NCBI RefSeq assembly: GCF_003666605.1
Contig: NZ_RCIV01000009.1
Location: 45,549 to 109,548 of the forward strand
Direction of reading: 5' to 3'
Origin: Propionibacterium australiense
Lineage (GTDB): Bacteria; Actinomycetota; Actinomycetes; Propionibacteriales; Propionibacteriaceae
DNA length: 64,000 nt
Under the pieces are notes generated by a model, which saw nothing but the letters and a program-made list of their open reading frames with translations, searched no databases and was not told the DNA's origin. Below, in pieces: positions 39,501-49,500 of the stretch. The translations under genes were made by a program, and so were the position numbers. Each line of letters opens with the position of its first letter. Position 1 is the stretch's first letter.

Positions 39501-42500
39501 ATCCTGTAGCGCGGCACCTGCGGCAGGAATCTCTGGCTCAGACCGTCCTCGCAGACGACGGCGCGGAGCATCGGGTGACGTTCAACGAGAGCGTTGAAGG
39601 AGTCCTCCAGACGCGCCAAGTCGAGCCTTGCGGTGGCCATTTCGAAATAGCAGTGGCTCGACACCTCACCAAGATCCACGGCTCCCGAGGCGCCGATCAG
39701 ATAGGACTGCTGCACCTCGGTGAGGGGGAAGGGTGCGTACTGGTCCTCGGCGTGCACGATCGCCGGCAGTTCGTTACCACTTCCCGTCCGCGCCGCGAGC
39801 GAGTCGATCCGGGCAGCCATGTCCTTCAGCACTGGCGAGTCGAAGACGATGTCCAGCCCGAAGTCGACATCGAAACGTTCCTCGATCCGCTTTCTGAGTC
39901 TGGTCGCCACCAGCGAGTCCCCTCCCAGCCGGAAGTAGTCGCTGTCCGTCCCGGCATTCGCGTCTAACAGCTCTTCCCAGATGCCGATCAGAGCTTCCTC
40001 GGTGGCGCTCAGCTCGACCTCGCTCTTGGCCGCCGTGGGCTCGTCTTGAAAACTCTCGGGCGTGAGGAGCCCCACAAGTGCCCTCTGGTCCACCTTCCCG
40101 TTCGCGGTTAGGGGGAACTCGCTGAGGCGCATGATCCGTTTGGGGAGCATGTACTCGGGGAGTCTGGCCGATAGCACGCGGACGACCTCCTCGTACTCCT
40201 GGAGTGGCAAGGGCACCGGTTCGGCTCCGCCGACCCTGACCGCCAGGAAGAGCATCAGGGACTCGGTCAGCCCGATGCTCGACAACAGGCGGAAGTCGGC
40301 GCCCTCGAGCGCCTCTCGCCAGGCCTGCGCGTCGAGCAGCATCTCTCCACTGCCCTGGCGAGCATCGCTGGACTGCACGCTGAGGAAGGCGGCGCTCACC
40401 TCGGCCAGGGGCGTCGAGGAGATTGGCTCGACAAGCAGCAGCAGGCCCTGCTCGGCGAGCAGAGCGTGGATGCGTCGCAGGCTCGCGCCGATGTCGGTGC
40501 TCTGGTGGACGCTCTGATTACAGATCGCCAGGTCAAAGCGCTCGGCGGACGACACCGGGGCCGGCTTCCCGATAGTTGTGAACAGCATCCGCCCGAAGGA
40601 GCCGGGCTCGGACTCGTCCACCCGGTCGAGATAATAAGGCGAGTAATCAGCGATTGTATAGGAGGACGAGCCGCTCGCCTGGGCGTACTCGCGAGACTCA
40701 CGGAGGCGTTTGGCGCCCAGTTCAAACACCCGCATCTCCGCCTCGTCCGCCTGCCCGAGCGCGCGCACGATTTCCCTGATGGCAGCGTGCGTCAGACGCC
40801 CCACGGCCCTGCCGGACAGGAATTCCTCGACGGGCACGACATCAGGCCGCTGGACGAACTCGGCCAGTGGCTCGGCTTGCGCCGCCTCGACGAAGGCCCT
40901 GCCGAAGGGCCTCACGAAGCGATCGAGCTCGGCGCGTTCGGCCTCACTGGGTAGGACCGCGGTCACGGCGTCCTGATCGGCAAGCCAGTGCGCCCATCTG
41001 CGTTTCAGGGCGACGAGACGGTTGCTGGCGGAGAACCTCCTGCAGGTGAGCTGGGCGGTCCATCGGCGCATGGTCTCCATGGCGTAGCCGCACTGCACGG
41101 CTTCGTCGTGCGCGACCGCGGCGCGCAACTCCTGGTCGGCTAGGACGGGTGCCAGGACGGCGTCGACATCGATACGGCCGACGCCCTCAGCTTCCGTCTC
41201 GAGCGCTCCCCCACTCTCCGGGCCGTCCGGAGCCAGGGGCTGCTCGGGTTGGACAAAGACGACCAGTGAGCTCGAGGCCGAGCCCCGCACGGGGACGCAC
41301 ACGGCCCGTGTCACGGGCAACAGTGCCTCGCAGGCGGCCTCGACCTCCCCCAGCTCGATCCGGTGCCCGCGCAGCTTGATCTGATTGTCGGAGCGGCCGA
41401 GGAATTCGATGGTCCCGTCCTGCCAGAAGCAGCCCAGATCACCGGTGCGGTACCAGCGGCTTCCCTCTGCGTCCACGAACTTCTTTGCAGTGAGCTCCGG
41501 GTCGTCGACATAGCCGGTGGCGACGCCGAGCCCACCGATCCACAGCTCCCCCGCCACGTGGTCCGGACAGTCCCGCCCCTCGGCGTCGACCACTCGATAG
41601 GCTTGGTGCTCCAAGGCGCGCCCGTAGGGGATCGAGACCCAGTCCTCGGGGACGGCGCCGGTCAGTTCGATGGCGTTCGACCAGATGGCGGCCTCAGTCG
41701 CCCCTCCCATGGCGAGAATGTGTCCGTCGGGCATGAGCTCGGCCATCCGGCCCGGCAACCCCACGTCGATCCAGTCGCCGGACAGCAGCACGTGACGCAA
41801 GCTCGCGAGCTTTTCCGGCGCATCGGCGGCGCTCGCCAGAAGCATCTCGAACAGAGTGGGGACCGAGTTCCACACGGTGATCCGGCAGGACTCTACTAAG
41901 TCCAGCCAGACGCCGGCGTCGCGACGCGCCTCGTCGGCGATGGTCACCAGGCAACCGCCCGCCGCGAGGACGCCAAAGGCGTCGTAGACCGACAGATCGA
42001 AGTCGAAGGCCGAGACACCCAGCGCCCGGTCATAGGGCCTGATGCCGAGGCGGCGGTTCACCGCCTCGATCGTGTTCCAGGCGGCTCCGTGGCTGAGCTC
42101 AACCCCTTTCGGGACACCGGTGGTCCCGGATGTGTAGATGACATAGGCGGGGTCCTGCGGTCGTGGCCTGGGCAGGGACAGCTCCCCGCTGCCGCGGCGG
42201 GCCTCTTCGAAGCCGATGACGCGCACACCGTTCTCGTACCACCGTTCCCGGGGCTCCTGATCGCTCAGCAGGAAGCCGATCCGCGGGGAGGAGAGGATGG
42301 CCGCGAGCCGTTCCGGTGGCTGCTGAGGACTCACCGGGACGTAGGCGGCTCCTGTGAGCATCACCCCGAAGGCGGCGATGACCTGCTCGGGGCCCCTGTT
42401 CATCATGACCACACAGAGTTCACCGCGCCGCAACCCAACAGCCGCCAGTGAGCCGGCAACGGCCCGCGCGTGTTCGACGAACTCGCGGTGGTTCAGTGTG

Positions 42501-44296
42501 CGCCCGTCGTGTGAGCGCAGGGCGGGACGATCGGGGAATCTGCTCGCCGCTGCGAGCAGTTGGTGGACTAGAGTGGTCTCAGGCAGGGCCCAGTTCGTTA
42601 GCTCGGCGCGTTCGGCGCGCCTGGTGAGCACTCCTCGAGACTCGACGGGCCCCGCGGATCCCAGCTGCGAGGTGATCACCTGCTCGGTCTCCCGCACGAG
42701 ACAGTCGAAGATCTCGTCGAGCAGGCCCTCGGGGAAAACCTGTTCGACGGCGTCACAGATAAGGGTGAAGCCGTCGATGGTGTTGAAGACCTGCAGATCG
42801 ATCCAGACTTGCGGGGTCTGCGAGATCATATAGCCGATCTCACCGAAGGTCTCCACGAACTCCTCGTTCACCAGCGGCTCGCCGAGATTGCAGGAAAAGA
42901 CGACGGGCGCTAGGAACTGCTCGCCGCGTCGGGCACGCAGATCGCGCAGAACCCTGACCGCCGAGTAGCCACAGTGGGCGACGTCCTCATAGAAGGCCTC
43001 CTGGATGGCACGCAGGTCCTCGATGAAGGACCGTCGGCAGCTCAGGTCGACGTCGGTGAGGGTGAGGGTGGTGAAGTCCGCCACGACGTCCTCGATGGCG
43101 GGATCGCTGTCACGGTTGAACAGCGGAACGCTCATGAGGAAACGCTTCTCCTCACTCCACTGCCCGATCGTGCGCGCATAGGCCGTCAGGAGCACCATCG
43201 CCGGTGTCGTGCCGTGCCACTCGCAGGCCTTGCGCAGGGCCCTCCAGCTGCTCCGGTCGAAGCTGTGACAGCGGCGCACGAAACGCGGAGCTGCAGCAAG
43301 TTTCCCGCCCCGGCGCAGGGGCAGCTGCGGGCCTGAGGGGAGTTCGTCGATGCGCGCGCGCCAGTACTGCCTGTCCCGCTCGACGTCATCGGCGCCCTCA
43401 CGCGCCCTGGTCTCCAGATAGTCCGCGAAACTCCACTCTGGGTCGGTCCGGGGCGCCTCGCCCGTCGCGTAGTGGTGCGCGAGATCGCGCAAGATGATTT
43501 GGAAGCTCTGCACATCGCAGACCAGCAGGTCGATGTCGAAGTGCAGGAGTGCCCTGTTCTCATCGAGCAGGCTCAGCTGCAGGCAGCACACCTGCCCCTC
43601 GTCGATGGCTAGGAGCCGGTGGGACAACGCCTCGCGCATTTCCAGCAGCGCCGCCTGCTGCTCATCGGCACCCAGACCGGTCAGATCATGGATGGTCACG
43701 GAGGCGTCGGCTGGTTCGGCGCGCACGTACTGTCTGCCGTCGTCGGTGTAGCAGGCCCTCAGCATGGGATGGGCGCGTAGCAGCGTCTCCCAGGAAGCCT
43801 CCAGCCGAGCCGGGTCCAGCCAGCCGGTCTCGACCTCCACATAGCCGTGACAGCCGACACCGCCCATGTACTGCCCCTGCCTGCGGCCGATCCAGTAGGC
43901 GTACTGCACGTCTGTCAGGTCGAAAGGCTCGGCGTCACTGCGCGCCCCCGCGGCCTCGGGCGGCTCCGCGTCCTGACCGATTCCGGCGTCGGCCGGGTCT
44001 TGGGACCCCGACTGTGCGAACGCAATAGCCGCTCCTTCAGCCGAGCCGTCAGCGGGCTCGCCCGGGGAGGCCTCGACGAGCAGCTGCACCCATTCGGCGA
44101 GAGTGGGATGGCGCATGAACGAGCCGAAGGAGACGCGGTAGCCCTGCTTGATCCATCCGGCAAGCAGCCTCATAGTCGGCAGGGACTCCAGCCCCAGTGT
44201 GAGCAGATTGTCCGTGTCAGCGATCTCGGTCTCGGCGCCGAGAATCGCCGAGACCGACGCCGCGAGCCTCTCGCGGATCTCGTCCTTGGTGAGCAC
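36521..44296 (-). CDS. NRPS1: ArCP-Cy-A(MT-like insert)-PCP-Cy-A-PCP
   Basis: The protein has 2591 residues from GTG 44296. Order: aryl carrier domain 1-78 (TLGLESLPTM, Ser38); Cy1 about 120-550 (FDLTDVQYAYWIGRRQ; DxxxxD D256-D261); A1 about 575-1430 (YVIYTSGTTGVPKG near 717) with a methyltransferase-like insert at about 1000-1360 between the A8 and A10 motifs; PCP1 (GGDSLVATRL near 1457); Cy2 about 1525-1960 (DNVFID as DxxxxD); A2 about 2000-2480 (second YVIYTSGTTG near 2137); PCP2 (GGDSLAAVHL near 2540). Both A domains show FDLSVYD, WNSVP, LLSGDWI and GGATEA-IW, a cysteine-type pocket. The insert reads VFELGAKRLRES, without a glycine-rich SAM loop. It should load an aryl acid and add two cyclised cysteines. 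Confidence 0.93.
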   Translation of the reverse strand: MLTKDEIRERLAASVSAILGAETEIADTDNLLTLGLESLPTMRLLAGWIKQGYRVSFGSFMRHPTLAEWVQLLVEASPGEPADGSAEGAAIAFAQSGSQDPADAGIGQDAEPPEAAGARSDAEPFDLTDVQYAYWIGRRQGQYMGGVGCHGYVEVETGWLDPARLEASWETLLRAHPMLRACYTDDGRQYVRAEPADASVTIHDLTGLGADEQQAALLEMREALSHRLLAIDEGQVCCLQLSLLDENRALLHFDIDLLVCDVQSFQIILRDLAHHYATGEAPRTDPEWSFADYLETRAREGADDVERDRQYWRARIDELPSGPQLPLRRGGKLAAAPRFVRRCHSFDRSSWRALRKACEWHGTTPAMVLLTAYARTIGQWSEEKRFLMSVPLFNRDSDPAIEDVVADFTTLTLTDVDLSCRRSFIEDLRAIQEAFYEDVAHCGYSAVRVLRDLRARRGEQFLAPVVFSCNLGEPLVNEEFVETFGEIGYMISQTPQVWIDLQVFNTIDGFTLICDAVEQVFPEGLLDEIFDCLVRETEQVITSQLGSAGPVESRGVLTRRAERAELTNWALPETTLVHQLLAAASRFPDRPALRSHDGRTLNHREFVEHARAVAGSLAAVGLRRGELCVVMMNRGPEQVIAAFGVMLTGAAYVPVSPQQPPERLAAILSSPRIGFLLSDQEPRERWYENGVRVIGFEEARRGSGELSLPRPRPQDPAYVIYTSGTTGVPKGVELSHGAAWNTIEAVNRRLGIRPYDRALGVSAFDFDLSVYDAFGVLAAGGCLVTIADEARRDAGVWLDLVESCRITVWNSVPTLFEMLLASAADAPEKLASLRHVLLSGDWIDVGLPGRMAELMPDGHILAMGGATEAAIWSNAIELTGAVPEDWVSIPYGRALEHQAYRVVDAEGRDCPDHVAGELWIGGLGVATGYVDDPELTAKKFVDAEGSRWYRTGDLGCFWQDGTIEFLGRSDNQIKLRGHRIELGEVEAACEALLPVTRAVCVPVRGSASSSLVVFVQPEQPLAPDGPESGGALETEAEGVGRIDVDAVLAPVLADQELRAAVAHDEAVQCGYAMETMRRWTAQLTCRRFSASNRLVALKRRWAHWLADQDAVTAVLPSEAERAELDRFVRPFGRAFVEAAQAEPLAEFVQRPDVVPVEEFLSGRAVGRLTHAAIREIVRALGQADEAEMRVFELGAKRLRESREYAQASGSSSYTIADYSPYYLDRVDESEPGSFGRMLFTTIGKPAPVSSAERFDLAICNQSVHQSTDIGASLRRIHALLAEQGLLLLVEPISSTPLAEVSAAFLSVQSSDARQGSGEMLLDAQAWREALEGADFRLLSSIGLTESLMLFLAVRVGGAEPVPLPLQEYEEVVRVLSARLPEYMLPKRIMRLSEFPLTANGKVDQRALVGLLTPESFQDEPTAAKSEVELSATEEALIGIWEELLDANAGTDSDYFRLGGDSLVATRLRKRIEERFDVDFGLDIVFDSPVLKDMAARIDSLAARTGSGNELPAIVHAEDQYAPFPLTEVQQSYLIGASGAVDLGEVSSHCYFEMATARLDLARLEDSFNALVERHPMLRAVVCEDGLSQRFLPQVPRYRIAHVQGKGLQGTQRVERIRQEMSRQRFDPTQWPCFDVRYADTGEGKGRLFLSFDNVFIDGWSMFHIFREWKEFYEAGPASYAGQTPAYSFKDYVEAMERLRASEAFQQDLDYWEGCLDRIHPAPQLPVSQPDGDSSSAFVRHSAFVEPAAWQAVKEGLRQEGLTEAAFLAEVYAETLARYSEEPRLSINLTQFERTPFAPEVDEIVGDFTSLSILSVDTRSGASFSQRARALQQRMWCNLAHSHVSGVSVERMLNRQRRSQITMPVVFTCGLGVVERDASTSPYLGVIDYGLSQTPQVWMDLQVYEDDGGLVLNLDAVEAIFPEQMVNGIFRSLVQAVESLAKGFAAQPLFWGQETVTVCPSLNRDEIAALNHTGVRSEDSGPGDGTQTLLGLFDEGLRDHGGRTAVIDSERELSYTELDEESERWARLIAAESPEPGSLVAILLPKSTHQISAVLGVFKAGCAYLPLDPTHPVARNSRILTDAGVDIVLVQDRQGLPEPIGRDRAVIELADVLGGFSPISSSAAPIGSGPAADGLAYVIYTSGTTGVPKGVAITHRAVVNTIRDVNARLGAGPQDRVLALSELNFDLSVYDVFGMLACGGAIVMPSLQGLRDPAHWWELTCSHQVSLWNSVPSLFSMYTGHLADRGLVDEHLRAVLLSGDWIPVDVALRIADSFRDCRAYGLGGATEASIWSNWYPISVADAQRPSIPYGKPLANQRMYVLDDVLEDRPELVPGDLYIAGRGLALGYWRDPARTGQSFLRHPRTGERLYRTGDQAMYGRDGQIVFLGRRDGQVKVGGYRIELGEIESAALTVPGLRECVAVVSRAGVSDRTSPTTRASERTGNIELYVVVESEDVLGLVEGRLAETLPQYMRPRRIVPLAELPRTWNGKIDRDSLEAQSQESFMAPTGPRNERDARLVAMWSRLLNSDEPGIDDDFFRLGGDSLAAVHLVNAIRKEISVEISIRDVFALPTVRQLSDHIEASVGADVEEGEI

Positions 44297-44308
44297 CTCT
44301 GTCCTTCC

Positions 44309-45949
44309 TCAGTCTGTCCGCTCGGTCTGCTGCTGGGTCATCGCGCGGAGTGCATTCTTATCGACCTTGCCGATGTTGGTCCGGGGGATCGCATCGACGA
44401 CGATGACCTCGTCGGGCACTTTGTAGCGAGCGATACCCCGCTCCTCGAAGTCCTTCATGACCCTCCGCCGGTCGAGGGGCCCGTCGGTGACGACGACCGC
44501 CACCGTCCGCTCCCCCAGCTCCTCATCGGGTGCGCCGAGGACCGCAGCCTCGCGGACGCCACCGATCAGTCCCAGGAAATGCTCGATCTCGCGCGGGGAG
44601 ACGTTCTCCCCCAGTCGGTTGATCTGCTCAACGACGCGGCCGCAGACGACAAGATTGCCGTCGGCATCCAGATAGCCGAGGTCGCCGGTCCGCAGGAAAC
44701 CGTCAGCGGTGAAGCAGTCGTCATCAGCGTGCGCACCGTAATAGCCAAGGAAGGTGTAGGGGCCCTTCTCGATGATCTCGCCGGCGACGCCGGCGGGCAG
44801 CTGTCTGCCCTGCGGGTCGACGATCCGCAGGACGTCACCGTCCGAGATCGGCGTCCCCTGGGTGCCGAGGGCCACCGGCTCCGGATCGTCCAGGCGGGTG
44901 AACGTGGTGATTCCCTCGCCCAGCCCGTATCCCTGCTGGATCAACGCACCTGTCCTAGCCATGAGCGAACGCCCCAGCTCCGCGTCGAGCCTGGCTGCCC
45001 CGATGAGGATCTGCCGGAGACTGGACAGCTGGGCTGGGTACCACTCCAGGGCCTCGTTCCACAGCTGAGCGACGGCTGGCACGATCGCAGTCACTGTCAC
45101 CCGGTTGGCCTCGATCGCGGCGAAGGCTTCGTCGAAGGCGGCGCTGGCGCACATCACTGCGGTCCCGCCGCACAGCAGCGTCCCCAGGACGCCCGGCTGT
45201 GCCAGAGGGAAGTCGTGGGAGCTCGAGAGCACCGCAAGGTAGACGCTGTCGGGACCGATTCCGCAGCGCAGAGCGGCCACCCTCGCATTGTAGGCGTAGG
45301 CCTCGTGCACCCGCGGGATGATCTTGGGTTCGCTCGTCGTGCCCCCAGAGAGCAGATTCAGGGCCACGTCCCGGTGTCCAGGCCCGGCCACCGGAAGCGG
45401 CGGGGGCTCGGGATCGGCCGTCCCCGGCAGCGGGGGCAGTCGATGGCACGGCACAGGCCCGGCGTGCTCAGGGCCAGCGTCGGCGTAGAGGAGACGGATG
45501 CCCAGCTCCTGCGGATCGGCTTCCTCGACCATCGCGACGCAGTCGAATCCGAGCTGGTCCCGCCCCCCGATGTAGGCGACGGGACGAAGCTGCCGGGCCA
45601 GCCGGACCAGTTCGCTGTGACGGTGTGAGGGCAGCATGAGCGTCGGGACGGCGCCGATCCGCATGAGCGCGAACAGGCTCACCAGATAGGCGGCGCTGTT
45701 CGGCAGCTGCACGAGCACTTGGTCTCCTCCCGACAGCCCCGCCTCAAGGAATGCCCGGGCCCAGTGCGCGATCGTCAGGTCCAGCTGCCGATAGCTCAGC
45801 TCCGCGTCCGGGGCGACGACGGCGCGGCGCTCGCTGTGGCGCAGGCAGACCTCGTGCAGTTCCTCGCACAGGCTCCTCCTGCGCAGATGACCGCTCGCCT
45901 CATAGGCGTCGAGGATCTTCTGCGCCCTCATCCGCGCTCCGGCATTCAT
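44309..45949 (-). CDS. Aryl acid-AMP ligase (EntE/YbtE/PchD family)
   Basis: From ATG 45949 the protein has 546 residues. The ATP-site motif is LLSGGTTSEPKIIPRVHEAY, YGLGEGITTFTRLDDPE follows, DGFLRTGDLGYLDADGNLVV marks the C-terminal part, and the catalytic Lys is in TNIGKVDKNAL. It activates an aryl carboxylate and loads the ArCP of NRPS1. The substrate loop reads SSSHDFPLAQPG: Asp246 replaces the Asn that contacts the 2-hydroxyl in DhbE-type enzymes, and Gln251 sits where DHB enzymes have Ser and salicylate enzymes Cys. The start overlaps the VOC stop (ATGA). Confidence 0.9.
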   Translation of the reverse strand: MNAGARMRAQKILDAYEASGHLRRRSLCEELHEVCLRHSERRAVVAPDAELSYRQLDLTIAHWARAFLEAGLSGGDQVLVQLPNSAAYLVSLFALMRIGAVPTLMLPSHRHSELVRLARQLRPVAYIGGRDQLGFDCVAMVEEADPQELGIRLLYADAGPEHAGPVPCHRLPPLPGTADPEPPPLPVAGPGHRDVALNLLSGGTTSEPKIIPRVHEAYAYNARVAALRCGIGPDSVYLAVLSSSHDFPLAQPGVLGTLLCGGTAVMCASAAFDEAFAAIEANRVTVTAIVPAVAQLWNEALEWYPAQLSSLRQILIGAARLDAELGRSLMARTGALIQQGYGLGEGITTFTRLDDPEPVALGTQGTPISDGDVLRIVDPQGRQLPAGVAGEIIEKGPYTFLGYYGAHADDDCFTADGFLRTGDLGYLDADGNLVVCGRVVEQINRLGENVSPREIEHFLGLIGGVREAAVLGAPDEELGERTVAVVVTDGPLDRRRVMKDFEERGIARYKVPDEVIVVDAIPRTNIGKVDKNALRAMTQQQTERTD

Positions 45950-46554
45950 GCGAAACTCACCTCGATGGTGCCGTCCCCGATGCTGCACCTAAGTCGTTCC
46001 TCGGCCTGCGCGCCTAGGCAGATTCCCACGGCTGTCTCGCTTCCGGCGTAGCGGATCTCCTCGATCCGCGTGAAACCATTGGGATGGGCCGATGCGCGGT
46101 GTGTGTCCACTGCGAACGGGGTGACGAACATCGGCACACTCCAATCGTCCGGCACCAGACAGCGGCAGGAGATCCGACGCCCGTGCGGGTCCTTCCTGGT
46201 GACCGGCGAGATCACCGTCGACCGGTCGTGCACGGCACACAGATGTTTCAGGGCCGTGAACTGCTCGCGTTCGACCTCGAAGACGATCCGGCTGTAGCCC
46301 TGCGGGGCCTGCGCCAAGCGGTCATAGTCCTCGACCATGCGCCGGTGCCCTGTGAGCGCGAGAGCACCACGCACCACGGCAGGCATGTGGATCCCCGCGA
46401 TGATCTCCACATAGGGGCCGGTGGAGAAGTAGATCAGCGCATTGTGGGGATTCCTGGCTTTGCCGTACTCGACCTCGAAACCCTCGGCGCGGAACTCAGC
46501 CACGGCCTGTTCCAGATCGTCCGCCTTGTAGATGACATGTCCTATCCTGGCCAT
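45946..46554 (-). CDS. VOC (glyoxalase-like) superfamily protein
   Basis: The 202-residue protein starts MARIGHVIYKADDLEQAVAE then FRAEGFEVEYGKARNPHNAL, the opening of a glyoxalase_3-type VOC domain. FSTGPYVEIIAG supplies a possible metal-binding Glu. A second beta-alpha-beta half follows (GYSRIVFEVEREQFTALKHL). I know of no counterpart in pyochelin- or yersiniabactin-type clusters. It could bind or modify the thiazoline product, or protect the cell from it; function is not assigned. It lies 5 bases after NRPS2 and overlaps the ligase start. Confidence 0.75.
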   Translation of the reverse strand: MARIGHVIYKADDLEQAVAEFRAEGFEVEYGKARNPHNALIYFSTGPYVEIIAGIHMPAVVRGALALTGHRRMVEDYDRLAQAPQGYSRIVFEVEREQFTALKHLCAVHDRSTVISPVTRKDPHGRRISCRCLVPDDWSVPMFVTPFAVDTHRASAHPNGFTRIEEIRYAGSETAVGICLGAQAEERLRCSIGDGTIEVSFA

Positions 46555-46559
46555 GCTTG

Positions 46560-49500
46560 TCAATCCCCCTGGTCCTGCTCGAAGTAGGCCAGAATCGAGC
46601 GATAGTTCTCCTCGGTCAGACAGTCGGAGTGCGAACCACTGATGATCCCGGTCCGCAGCTGCCCCAGGACGGTGCTGGGCCAGTCGACGTCGCCGCCGAG
46701 CGAGGGATAGAAGCCATCGACTCCGCGCTCGGGCTGCAGAGCGAGCACCGTGCCCAAGTAGACATCCGGCCGGTATCCGATCGTCCCGCGCAGGGAGTGC
46801 CGGAAGACATCGTAGAGGATCTCGAGCATGGCTCGAGCGCTGCCTGCATCGTTCTCGTAGCCCTTGATCGTCTCGTAGATCCGCTGGCGGCGATGCTTCG
46901 GTGACATGCGCGAGCAGGCAGAGAAATAGGAGCCAAGCGAGGCATAGCGACCGTCGAGGGCGCACAGCTCCTCGTCCGTGATGTCCCTGTTCTGGCCACC
47001 TAGGATGTGTTCGAGGCCCTCACGGAGCAACTCAATGCTGAAATCAGCACCGAGAGACCGTGGGTCTGCCTCGACGACGCAGCCGTAGGCGAACTCGCAT
47101 AGCATCTCGTTGGCGATGCGGTGCGGGCACAGATGGGTGCTCACCGCGACCACCCTGCTGACCTGGCGCCCCAGCTCGGTGAGGATCTTCGCCGTCTCCA
47201 ACGCGAAGAAGCCTCCGATGCAGTAGCCGACCAGCTCGTAGCTGTCCATGTCCAGTTCGAGTAGGTCCTGAGCGTAGAGGCGCGCCCGTTCGGCGATGAG
47301 AGCATCAGTGGGACTGGCCAGGTACTCGTCGGCGTCACCAGAGGTGAAACCGACATGGGTCGTTGCAGGGCTGCGCTCCATGAGCGCTGGGACGAGGAGA
47401 TCGTAGTCCTTGATGCGCCCGGTACCGGCGTGGAAGAAGGCCCGGCACGAACCCTGATCCTCTCCGAGCCCGTAGACGTGCAGGCGCTGTGCACCAGCAG
47501 CAGTCACCGAAGACGACGAGACGGCAGGGCTGCTCGAAGCCACCCGCGCTTCACTTGGGGCGACCACGGTATCGGCGGTCGTCCGGGGGTCGGATGCCTC
47601 AACCGCCCCACCCCCGAGGGCCTCGGCGATCCCGGCGACCGTGGGCGTCTTGAGCATCTCACGCATGATGAGATCCCAGCTATGGTCCTTCAGCGCGTCG
47701 ATCTCCTGGCGCATCCTTGTGACGGCCTTGGCCATGAGCAGGGAGTCGCCACCGGCTGCGTAAAAGTCCTCGTCGCGGCCGATCCGCTCGTTCTCGAGGA
47801 CATCGCGCCACAGGGCCGCGATCTGCTCCTCCAACCCCCCCTGGGGCGCGGCGAGCGGCTGCTCTTCGGATTCCTGACGGGACGTGAACGAACTCAGAAG
47901 AGCCTTCCTGTCGATTTTACCGTTCGCACTCAACGGCATCGCGTCCATCACGGTGAGGGATGCGGGCACCATGTAGCCGGGAAGCATCTCGCGCAGGAAA
48001 CCCGTCAGCTCCTCCTCGTCGATCCTGCGCGCACCAGGCTCGGTGAGGACGAACAGGCGCTGGCCGCACTCGCGCAGCGGGTCGAACTTGCCGGGGTACT
48101 CGGCGATCCTGCGCAGTCCCGCCCTGGTGAAGACTCCCTCCCACTGCTCCTCGTCGAGGAAGACCCGATGGCCGCCGGCGCGCACATCGGTGAACTCGAC
48201 CAGGCTCATCTTGATCGATATCGAGATGAGCGCGGCGTAAAGCTCGGTGACCGGTTCGATCATGACGATCACGCCGTCGGGCCGCCGCAGCTGGTTCAGC
48301 CGGGCGAAGGTCTGGTCGATGTTCACCGCGTTGTGCAGGACATTTGCACAGACGATCACGTCATAGGCGCCCAACTCGACATCCTGCCCGGCGCACTCGG
48401 CGTTGAGGTCGAAGATCCCGTAGCTCATGAAGCCGTAGTCGCGGTAGCTCTCCCTCGCATTGCGTAGGAAGAAAGTAGACAAGTCGGTGAACCGGTACTC
48501 CGCGATGTTCTCGGGGAGCTTAGGCAGGATGTACATGGTGCTGGCACCCACGCCCGCTCCGATCTCCAGGACACGGATCGGACGGTCCCCGCGTGCCTCG
48601 GCGACTCTCGCCACCGCATCCGCGACAGCCGCATTGGTGGCCTTGCTGATCCTGTTCTCCGCGTAGATGGCGTGGGCGTTGTCGGTCTTGCCGCCGGGGA
48701 AGAACAGATCAAGAGGATTCAGCTCGCCACGGATCTGGCGCAGCAGTGTGCCCGCCGCGTAATGCTGGTACTCGAACAGAGCAGAGCTGTTGAGCACCTG
48801 GGCCTCCATGGCCGCGAAGTGGTTCCATCGTTCGGCCATGCGGTAGTGCTCAAGGCTCTCGGACGTGAGGGTAAAGCCCCCCTCGTCGGCCTGCAGGACG
48901 CCCTCGGCCGTGAGCATGTCGAGCCAGCGACCCACCAGCTCCCGGTACTCGGGATCGGGCCTGAGCCTGGCGACGATCTGCTCCTGGGAATGAACCGCCC
49001 CTGGCTCGGTGAAAAGCCCAGCTTCGACAAAGGCCGCCAACAAAGCGGCTAGGGCGGCCTCGTTGCCGGCCTTCGTCCATGCTGCATAGCATGCGGCGTC
49101 AGGACCGCTGGTATCGCCCGAGGACCAGAGCTCACGCAGCGCCGCGCCCAGCACCTCGGGTGTGTCCGCCCGCTCTTCATCTGCCGCAGAAGAGTCCTGC
49201 TGCTGGTCAGGTGTCACGAAGGCCCTCAGCTTCTTACGGCCGTCTGCCTCTTCCACGACTACGACGGCACGGCCGATGTCCTGGTGTTCTTCAAGGACGG
49301 CCTCGATCTCACCGATCTCGACCCGGTAGCCGTTGATCTTGACTTGGGTGTCCACCCGGCCGTGGAAGTCGATCACCCCGTCCGGACGGTAGCTGCCGAT
49401 GTCGCCGGTGTCGTAAAGACGGCAACCTTGCTTGGCCGAGAAGAAAAATTTGCGTTCCGTGGTCTCGGGATCGTCGAAGTAGCCGCTCGCGAGGCTCTCG

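Noticed and set aside
37217..39967. A 916-codon open frame on the plus strand inside NRPS1
   Set aside because: It is the antisense shadow of the GC-rich NRPS gene; its product is low-complexity and has no domain, while the minus strand has clear NRPS motifs throughout.
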